A stretch of 64,000 nucleotides of DNA from UBA1366 sp047602575 (GTDB lineage Bacteria > Bacillota > Clostridia > Oscillospirales > Ruminococcaceae): assembly GCA_047602575.1 (NCBI GenBank), contig JASGGY010000005.1:124001-188000 (forward strand). The letters run 5' to 3'. Below, piece after piece: positions 58,466-64,000 of this stretch. The notes under the pieces were generated by a model, which was given only the letters and a program-made list of their open reading frames with translations, was not told where the DNA came from and did no database searches. Each line of letters begins with the position of its first letter. Within the stretch, counting starts at the first letter, position 1. The translations under genes and the position numbers were made by a program.

Positions 58466-59628
58466 ACAACCGCGACTATTTCCTGCATCTGCTGGCATCG
58501 GTTCTGCACGGGCGCGCACCGCTTGCGCCGCCGCTGGCGACCGACTGGACTGCGATCTACCGCTGTGCCGACGCGCACCAGCTGCATATGTTCTTGTGCG
58601 AAGCGGTGAGTTTGCTTCCCACAGCCGACCGGCCGCCGGAAGCGATTCTGAAAGCGCTTTCCCGCCGGAGCAAGCGCGAGCTGCTGCGCGACACGGTACA
58701 AGCCGCGTCGGAGGACGAGCTGACCCGCGCACTGGAGCAGCAGGGCATCCGGCACGTTCCGTTTAAAGGGCGCAGGCTGAAGAAGCTTTACCCGAAGCCG
58801 GAGCTGCGGATGATGGCGGATCTGGATGTGCTCATCGATGCGCGCGACGCGAAAAAGGTGCGCGCGCTGATGCTGGAGCTGGGGTATCAGAGCGAGGAAT
58901 TCGGCAGAAACCACGATGTGTATTTCCGCCAGCCGTTTATGAATGTTGAAATGCACAGACGGCTGGTTGCGGCGCGTTCGCCTTTTTCGTCGGCGCTGAA
59001 GAATTATTACGCCGATGCGAAGCCGCAGGCAGGCAGCGCGTTCCGGTGTGCGTTTTCTGACGAGGCGCTGTTTGTCTATCTGCTGATTCATATGCACAAG
59101 CATTTTATCAGCGGCGGAACGGGCATCCGTATGTTTTTGGACATATGGCTGTTCCACCGCGCGCTGGATGAACAGTTCGACACCGCCGCCGTAAACAAAA
59201 CGCTTGAAAAAATCGGGCTGAGTGAATTCCGCGACATGGCGCTGCGACAGGGCGACGCGTGGTTCGGCGCGGACAGCCTGCGCGGTGTGTTTTCCGACGA
59301 CAAGGAAATCCGAGATTTTGTGTTCGGCAGCGGCACATACGGCACAGAACACCACGGCACAGCCGCCAAGCTGCTCGAAAACCGCGGCGGGATGCTGCGC
59401 AGAACGCTGGAGTTCTGTTTTCCGCCGCTTGACCGGATGGCGGTTCAGTATCCGGTTTTGGGAAAGCTGCCGGTGCTGCTGCCGCTTTGCTGGGTTGCGC
59501 GCGGGGCGCGGGATGTGTTCCGCTTTCCGCAGAGAAGTCTGCGCAATTTCCGCCGCACGACCGCACTGACACCGGAGCAGATCGACACCGTCCGCAGGGT
59601 TTATAAAAAATCCGGACTGATCAGATAA
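58462..59628 (+). CDS. Nucleotidyltransferase-family protein (NTP_transf_5)
   Basis: The ATG at 58462 overlaps the preceding stop; the product is 388 aa. It matches NTP_transf_5 proteins: HVPFKGRRLKKLYPKPELRMMADLDVLID (~96-124, quoted as its key pieces FKGRRL, YP.PELR and DLDVLID with the metal-binding Asp pair), NVEMHRRL, and FLDIWLFHR (~225). Family members often accompany HprK-like and PqqD-like genes in lasso-peptide or capsule clusters and may transfer nucleotides or act on glycans. It is the last gene before a terminator. Confidence 0.85.
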   Translation: MNNRDYFLHLLASVLHGRAPLAPPLATDWTAIYRCADAHQLHMFLCEAVSLLPTADRPPEAILKALSRRSKRELLRDTVQAASEDELTRALEQQGIRHVPFKGRRLKKLYPKPELRMMADLDVLIDARDAKKVRALMLELGYQSEEFGRNHDVYFRQPFMNVEMHRRLVAARSPFSSALKNYYADAKPQAGSAFRCAFSDEALFVYLLIHMHKHFISGGTGIRMFLDIWLFHRALDEQFDTAAVNKTLEKIGLSEFRDMALRQGDAWFGADSLRGVFSDDKEIRDFVFGSGTYGTEHHGTAAKLLENRGGMLRRTLEFCFPPLDRMAVQYPVLGKLPVLLPLCWVARGARDVFRFPQRSLRNFRRTTALTPEQIDTVRRVYKKSGLIR

Positions 59629-59630
59629 CC

Positions 59631-59661
59631 ACCGCCGTCGGGAATGCCCGGCGGTTTTTTT
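59631..59661 (+). terminator. Terminator after the HprK-PqqD operon
   Basis: ACCGCCG pairs with CGGCGGT and seven Ts follow, two bases after the nucleotidyltransferase stop. Confidence 0.92.
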
Positions 59662-59685
59662 GCCGTAATTTTTCTTGCGTCAGGC

Positions 59686-59714
59686 TTGATTTTTCAGAAC
59701 CTGTGTAGTATAAT
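59686..59714 (+). promoter_or_regulatory. Promoter of the small membrane protein/dehydrogenase operon
   Basis: TTGATT (59686-59691), 17-bp spacer, TATAAT (59709-59714); a second TATAAT begins 9 bp later. Confidence 0.7.
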
Positions 59715-59782
59715 AGTATAATTAGCTATCTTATACGCTGTTATTTGGTTTTACAGAAATTAATTTAAAGGAAGTTATCAGC

Positions 59783-60250
59783 ATGATACAGTTCCCCGCA
59801 CTTGCGCAAACCGTTGCACACAGCCTCGCGCAGGCAAGCGACACCGCAATTTATAATGTCTACACCCCGCTGCCGTATAAAACGCACATGATTTTCTGCT
59901 GTCTGGCGACGCTGCTTTATGCGTTCCAGTTCAGCCGCAAGCGTAAATTCTATTATCTGCTCATGCTCATCGCCATCGACCTGACGATCGTCACCCAATT
60001 CACCGACAAGGAAAGCACCATCCACCTGCTGGGTGCGGCGGAAGCAGTTCTGCTGATCGCGGCGTTTGTGGTGTCGCGGATTGACGCGCGGAAGGCGAAA
60101 GCCCGTACCGCTGCCCTTGCGCAGGAAGAACAGGCGCGCGCGCAGATCGCGGCGGACAACGAGAATGCCGAGCGTGCGTTTGAGCGCGCGGAATTCATCG
60201 ACCATGCCTTTGACGAAAAGGACAGTCCGGACGAAAACCTGAAGCTGTAA
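59783..60250 (+). CDS. Membrane protein with charged C-terminal helix, unknown function
   Basis: The 155-aa protein follows AAAGGAAG. Three hydrophobic segments (~35-52, ~56-72, ~80-98) precede a long Ala/Glu/Arg-rich helix (~100-140) that may form a coiled coil, and an acidic end. No family was recognised. It lies 19 nt before the hydroxyacid dehydrogenase gene. Confidence 0.75.
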   Translation: MIQFPALAQTVAHSLAQASDTAIYNVYTPLPYKTHMIFCCLATLLYAFQFSRKRKFYYLLMLIAIDLTIVTQFTDKESTIHLLGAAEAVLLIAAFVVSRIDARKAKARTAALAQEEQARAQIAADNENAERAFERAEFIDHAFDEKDSPDENLKL

Positions 60251-60269
60251 GTACAGACACGGAGCGTAA

Positions 60270-61232
60270 TTGAAATTGAAAATTGTATTGCTTGACTGGG
60301 AAACCGTGACGGGAAATCCCGCAGAGCTGGCGGAAATCACCGCACAGGGCGAAGCGGTGCTGTTTCCGGAAACGGCGGATATGGATATCGCCGCAGCCAT
60401 CGGCGGCGCGGACGCGGTGATCTGCAACAAATGCCACATCACCGAGGACGTGTTTGCGCGCTGTCCGAACCTGAAATTCGTCGGGCTGTTCGCGACGGGC
60501 TATAACAATGTTGACACCGATGCGGCGACGCGCCGGGGGGCTGTGGTCTGCAATGTGCCGGATTATTCCACCGACGCGGTCGCGCAGCACACCATGGCGT
60601 TCATCCTCAATCGCTTCAGCCGGGTGGGAGAGTACGCCGCCAACGTCAAAGCGGGCGACTGGATCCGCTGCAAGCGTTTTTCGGGCTTTCACCTGCCCAC
60701 GGAGGAACTCAGCGGGAAAACATTAGGAATCGTCGGCTTCGGCAACATCGGGCGGCGCGTCGCAGAGCTGGGAAATTCGTTCGGTATGCGGGTTTTTGTC
60801 TGGAACCGCACGGCGCAGCGCGTAACGGAAGCCGGGTACGAATTCCTGCCGCTGACGGAGCTTCTTGCGCGGGCGGCTATTGTTTCGCTTCACCTGCCGC
60901 TCAATCCCGATACCAAGCATATTATAAATGAAAAAACACTTGCCGTTATGAAGCCGGACAGTTTGCTGATCAATACCGCGCGCGGCGGTCTGATTGACGA
61001 AAGCGCACTCGCCGCAGCACTGAAAAACGGCACAATCGGCGGCGCTTGTCTGGACGTTTTAAAGAAAGAACCGATGACCGCAGACTGTCCGCTGCAGGAC
61101 GCACCCAACTGCGTGATCACTCCGCACGTTGCGTGGTCGCCCGTTCAGACGCGCAGCCGCCTTGTGCGCGCCGTCGCGGAAAACTTGCGCCGTTGGGCGG
61201 CGGGGCATCCGCACAATGTCGTGAATTTGTGA
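60270..61232 (+). CDS. D-2-hydroxyacid dehydrogenase (NAD-binding)
   Basis: TTG 60270 after GGAGCG, or TTG 60276, starts this ~320-aa protein. The NAD-binding domain has GIVGFGNIGRRVAELG (~150) and the catalytic segments NTARGGLIDESAL (Arg, ~235), DVLKKEP (Glu, ~263) and TPHVAW (His, ~285). Family members interconvert 2-oxoacids and D-hydroxyacids, e.g. D-lactate, glycerate or hydroxypyruvate; LFATGYNNVD is common in glycerate-dehydrogenase-like ones. The exact substrate is not shown. Confidence 0.92.
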   Translation: MKLKIVLLDWETVTGNPAELAEITAQGEAVLFPETADMDIAAAIGGADAVICNKCHITEDVFARCPNLKFVGLFATGYNNVDTDAATRRGAVVCNVPDYSTDAVAQHTMAFILNRFSRVGEYAANVKAGDWIRCKRFSGFHLPTEELSGKTLGIVGFGNIGRRVAELGNSFGMRVFVWNRTAQRVTEAGYEFLPLTELLARAAIVSLHLPLNPDTKHIINEKTLAVMKPDSLLINTARGGLIDESALAAALKNGTIGGACLDVLKKEPMTADCPLQDAPNCVITPHVAWSPVQTRSRLVRAVAENLRRWAAGHPHNVVNL

Positions 61233-61254
61233 AATACCGGAAAGAGGAAGCAAC

Positions 61255-62052
61255 GTGATTGATTTCACCAAAAAAACAACTGTTGTCGTCAAGGTCGGTA
61301 CCTCGACGCTGACGCATAAAACAGGAAAGCTCAACATCCGCCGCGTGGAGCTGCTGGTGAAAACACTGGCGGATTTGCAAAACGCGGGAAAGAAAGTCAT
61401 TCTGGTGTCCTCCGGCGCAATCGGGCTGGGGATGTCGAAGCTCGGTCTGACGGAGCGCCCGAAGGACACGCCGATGAAGCAGGCGTGCGCGGCGGTCGGG
61501 CAGTGCGAGCTGATGTATATGTATGAAAAGCTGTTCGCGGAGTACAGCCTGACGGTGGCGCAGATGCTGCTGACTAAGTATGTGCTCATCGAGGATCGGC
61601 GCAAGAACGTGGAAAATGCACTCGATCGGCTGCTTGCCTGCAACGTCATTCCGGTTGTCAACGAAAACGACACCGTGGCGATCGACGAGTTGGAGCTGGA
61701 GGTCGGCGAGAACGACTCCCTCGCGGCGATGGTTGCGGGGATCGCAAAAGCGGATCTGCTGATCATCATGACCGATCGGGACGGGCTTTATAACAAAGAT
61801 CCGCGGAAGTTTGAGAACGCGGAGCTGATCCCGGTGGTGGAAAAAATCGACGGACACATCCGCGAAATCGCCGGCGGCGCAGGCTCAAGCCTCGGCACGG
61901 GCGGCATGGCGACGAAAATCAAAGCCGCGGAAATTGCCGCCGAACACGGTGTGGACATGGTCATCATGAACGGCGCAAAGCCGCAGCTGCTATATGATTT
62001 ATTTGAAAACAAACCGGTCGGTACGCTGTTTGCTGCAACAAAAAACGACTAA
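61255..62052 (+). CDS. proB: Glutamate 5-kinase
   Basis: The GTG at 61255 after AGAGGAAG gives 265 aa. The amino-acid kinase fold has VVKVGTSTLTH (~11), LVSSGAIGLGM (~50), NENDTVAIDELE (~140) and the late GTGGMATKIKAAEIA (~217). It lacks the C-terminal PUA domain present in E. coli ProB, as in many short forms. It makes glutamyl-5-phosphate for proline synthesis and is followed 39 nt later by proA. Confidence 0.95.
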   Translation: MIDFTKKTTVVVKVGTSTLTHKTGKLNIRRVELLVKTLADLQNAGKKVILVSSGAIGLGMSKLGLTERPKDTPMKQACAAVGQCELMYMYEKLFAEYSLTVAQMLLTKYVLIEDRRKNVENALDRLLACNVIPVVNENDTVAIDELELEVGENDSLAAMVAGIAKADLLIIMTDRDGLYNKDPRKFENAELIPVVEKIDGHIREIAGGAGSSLGTGGMATKIKAAEIAAEHGVDMVIMNGAKPQLLYDLFENKPVGTLFAATKND

Positions 62053-62091
62053 GCCGATGCGAAACCGACTACTGAAAGGACGGTATGGGCT

Positions 62092-63342
62092 GTGAATTAC
62101 ATCCAAAAACTCGGAGAAAACGCAAAAGCGGCAAAGCGCGACCTTGCGGGCGCTCTGACCGAACAGAAAAACGACGCGCTCAAATACATCGCGGATTTTC
62201 TGATTGCGGGAACGTATCAGATCATCGAGCAGAACGCCGTTGACCTTGCCAACGCGAAGTCCGCGGGAATGACGAAATCCATGCTCGACCGGCTCATGCT
62301 AAACGAGCAGCGCATTCAAGGCATTGCCAATGCGTGCCTGCAGCTGATCAGACTTGCCGATCCGGTGGGCTATGTCGAGGGTGGAAGCGTTCGCCCCAAC
62401 GGTATGCGCATCCAAAAAATCCGCGTGCCGCTCGGCGTGATCGGCATCATTTATGAAGCGCGCCCGAACGTGACCGTGGACGCCGCCGCGCTTTGCTTAA
62501 AAAGCGGCAACGCCGTGATCCTGCGCGGGGGCAAGGAAGCGCTCAATTCCAACCGCTGTCTGGTCGGCATCATGCGCGAAGCGGTGAAAAAGGCGGGCTT
62601 CCAGCCGGACATCATCCAGCTTGTCGAGGACAATGCGCGCGGCGTGGCGCTGGAAATGATGCAGGCAAACGGCTTCATTGACGTGCTGATCCCGCGGGGC
62701 GGCGCAGGGCTGATCAATGCGGTGATGGAATCCGCAACCATTCCGGTAATCGAAACCGGAACGGGCAACTGCCATGTTTATGTTGACGCAAGCGCCGACC
62801 TCTATATGGCGGTGGACATCGTGGACAACGGCAAAACCCAGCGTCCGTCTGTCTGCAACGCGGTGGAGAGTTGTCTGGTGCATAAATCCGTGGCGGACGA
62901 GTTCCTGCCGATGTTAAAGCGCCGCCTTGACCAACATAATGTGGAAATCCGCGGCTGCGAACTGACCGGTATGATTCTGGGCGACTGCGTCGTTCCCGCC
63001 ACCGAGGACGACTATGCGACAGAATTTCTGGATTATATCATCTCGGTGAAGGTCGTCAGCGATCTTGCCGAAGCAATTGAACACATCGACCGCTATTCCA
63101 CGCGCCACTCCGAGTGCATTGTCACGGAGAGCCTGTTCAGCGCGGAGGAATTCCAGAAATCCGTGGACGCGGCGGCGGTTTATGTCAACTGCTCCACGCG
63201 GTTCACCGACGGCGAGCAGTTCGGTCTGGGCGCTGAAATCGGCATCTCGACGCAGAAGCTCCACGCCCGCGGCCCGATGGGCTTGATGGAATTAACCACA
63301 CAGAAATACCTCGTCAACGGCAGCGGTCAGATCCGCGGCTGA
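62092..63342 (+). CDS. proA: Glutamate-5-semialdehyde dehydrogenase (gamma-glutamyl phosphate reductase)
   Basis: The GTG at 62092 after GAAAGGACGG gives 416 aa. It is an aldehyde-dehydrogenase-fold protein with IGIIYEARPNVTVDAAALCLKSGNAVILRGGKEA (~118-150, quoted for its ARPNVT and LRGGKEA signatures), VIETGTGNCHVYVD (~220, catalytic Cys256-region equivalent at SVCNAVE) and GLGAEIGISTQKLHARGP (~382). It reduces glutamyl phosphate to glutamate semialdehyde. No proC is in the window. Confidence 0.96.
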   Translation: MNYIQKLGENAKAAKRDLAGALTEQKNDALKYIADFLIAGTYQIIEQNAVDLANAKSAGMTKSMLDRLMLNEQRIQGIANACLQLIRLADPVGYVEGGSVRPNGMRIQKIRVPLGVIGIIYEARPNVTVDAAALCLKSGNAVILRGGKEALNSNRCLVGIMREAVKKAGFQPDIIQLVEDNARGVALEMMQANGFIDVLIPRGGAGLINAVMESATIPVIETGTGNCHVYVDASADLYMAVDIVDNGKTQRPSVCNAVESCLVHKSVADEFLPMLKRRLDQHNVEIRGCELTGMILGDCVVPATEDDYATEFLDYIISVKVVSDLAEAIEHIDRYSTRHSECIVTESLFSAEEFQKSVDAAAVYVNCSTRFTDGEQFGLGAEIGISTQKLHARGPMGLMELTTQKYLVNGSGQIRG

Positions 63343-63426
63343 CAGAACAATCCTACGAAAAACAAGCAGGAAATACCGCTGACGAAGCGGGAATCACCGT
63401 TTATAAAACGGGAATAGAGGATGAAA

Positions 63427-64000
63427 ATGGCAAGTTATATCGGCGAAAGATGTATTTACTGCAACGAAGTATTCCAGCCGGACGCGGACATCGTTGTCTG
63501 CCCGGAATGCGGAACACCCTACCACCGCGCCTGCTACGAGGAGGAGGGTGCGTGCATCAACGACGATCTCCACGAGAGCGGAATGTCGTGGAATGCGCTG
63601 CACAGCGACCGACGCGTCGTGTCCGACGACGTGATGAAATGCCCGCGCTGCGGTACGGAAAACCCGCCGGCAGGGATTTTCTGCAAGTCCTGCGGTCTGC
63701 CGCTCGGGCAGTCCGACGACGCGCGCCCGTTTAACGAGGCGAACCAGACAAGCGGGCAGCAGCCGAATCCCAGCCAGTTTGATACGAGCAAGGCGGCATT
63801 TGACCCGCTCCTCGGCGGCGACTCACTCAGCCCCGAAACCGAAATTGACGGCATCAAGGTGCGTGAATTCGGCGACTACATCGGACCGAACCGGCTGTAT
63901 TTTCTCAGCATTTTTCTCCGCTATGCGAAATTCGGAGCAAAGCTGAGCATCAATTTCGGCGCGATGCTGTTTCCGTTCATCTACCCGTTTTATCGGAAGA
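63427..64000 (+). CDS. RING-like/zinc-ribbon membrane protein, C-terminus cut by window edge
   Basis: The ATG at 63427 is preferred, 7 nt after GAGG; an ATG at 63421 sits on the ribosome site. The visible ~191 aa begin with a RING/PHD-like metal cluster (CIYCNEVF, CPECGTPYHRACYEEEGAC) then a zinc ribbon (CPRCGTENP, CKSCGLPLG, ~75-97). A low-complexity linker and the start of a hydrophobic, DUF2628-like region (RYLxFxSIF, FPFIYPFYRK) follow. The frame is open at base 64000. Such proteins are found in Clostridia, and no function is established. Confidence 0.85.
   Translation, partial: MASYIGERCIYCNEVFQPDADIVVCPECGTPYHRACYEEEGACINDDLHESGMSWNALHSDRRVVSDDVMKCPRCGTENPPAGIFCKSCGLPLGQSDDARPFNEANQTSGQQPNPSQFDTSKAAFDPLLGGDSLSPETEIDGIKVREFGDYIGPNRLYFLSIFLRYAKFGAKLSINFGAMLFPFIYPFYRK

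Noticed and set aside
1..64000. CRISPR array, prophage or complete insertion sequence
   Set aside because: No regularly spaced repeat-spacer pattern, cas gene, phage structural gene or transposase was recognised.

Overview
The window looks like chromosomal DNA of an uncultured, strictly anaerobic, high-GC Clostridia of the Oscillospiraceae/Ruminococcaceae type. The grounds are glycyl-radical pyruvate formate-lyase with its activase, indolepyruvate:ferredoxin oxidoreductase with an aryl-CoA ligase, an 8-Fe ferredoxin, BspA-like leucine-rich-repeat surface proteins, Firmicutes-only families (DUF6062, CotH, an XRE regulator with a DUF5680-like tail) and many textbook sigma-A promoters with 17-bp spacers. 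No respiratory genes, prophage, complete insertion sequence or CRISPR array was seen. This taxonomy is inference.

Layout. 1-6.0 kb: the 5' part of a secreted CAP-domain protein, a polyprenyl-phosphate sugar transferase, an EAL-HDOD signalling protein, tadA, and a CPBP-type membrane protein that has lost its protease residues. 6.3-19.1 kb: a long same-strand catabolic island with uridine phosphorylase, a Crp/Fnr regulator, an EamA transporter, an MmgE/PrpD protein, a four-gene NMT1/THI5-type ABC importer, a TudS-related putative desulfidase, PreA-type dihydropyrimidine dehydrogenase, a cyclic amidohydrolase, an M20 carbamoylase and a nitrilase-fold amidase. Read together they form a candidate reductive (thio)pyrimidine or hydantoin scavenging route ending in a beta-amino acid, CO2 and ammonia. 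19.2-21.3 kb: tRNA-Pro followed by two AT-rich genes that look acquired. 21.4-30.8 kb (mostly minus): a YgjP-type protease, DUF1294, a MATE transporter, a membrane-anchored GH59 galactocerebrosidase-like enzyme, its AraC neighbour, a small AT-rich insert bounded by a 48-bp direct repeat, a TIM-barrel protein and an acyl-CoA ligase.

31-45.5 kb: an LRR surface protein, an XRE regulator, RecQ, then the iorA-GNAT-iorB-paaK-ACT operon for aryl-pyruvate/aryl-acetate metabolism, a CotH lipoprotein, a ferredoxin, an OGG1-like glycosylase and a frameshifted DUF6062 gene. Two copies of a ~180-200 bp MITE-like element and three copies of a second intergenic repeat lie here and at 49.8 kb. 45.6-54 kb (minus): a pseudo-P-type ATPase, rlmB, a small membrane protein, a gene-free stretch rich in DnaA-box-like repeats, ung with a 36-aa upstream peptide, pflA, and pflB behind a probable ZTP (pfl-motif) riboswitch/terminator.

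54.2-59.6 kb: a 905-aa secreted LRR protein, followed 7 nt later by HprK-like kinase, PqqD-like protein, S26-type peptidase and a nucleotidyltransferase with stop/start overlaps between the last four. The precursor-less but RiPP-like composition makes this the second candidate for an undescribed system. 59.8-64 kb: a small membrane protein, a D-2-hydroxyacid dehydrogenase, proB, proA and the start of a zinc-finger membrane protein cut by the window edge.
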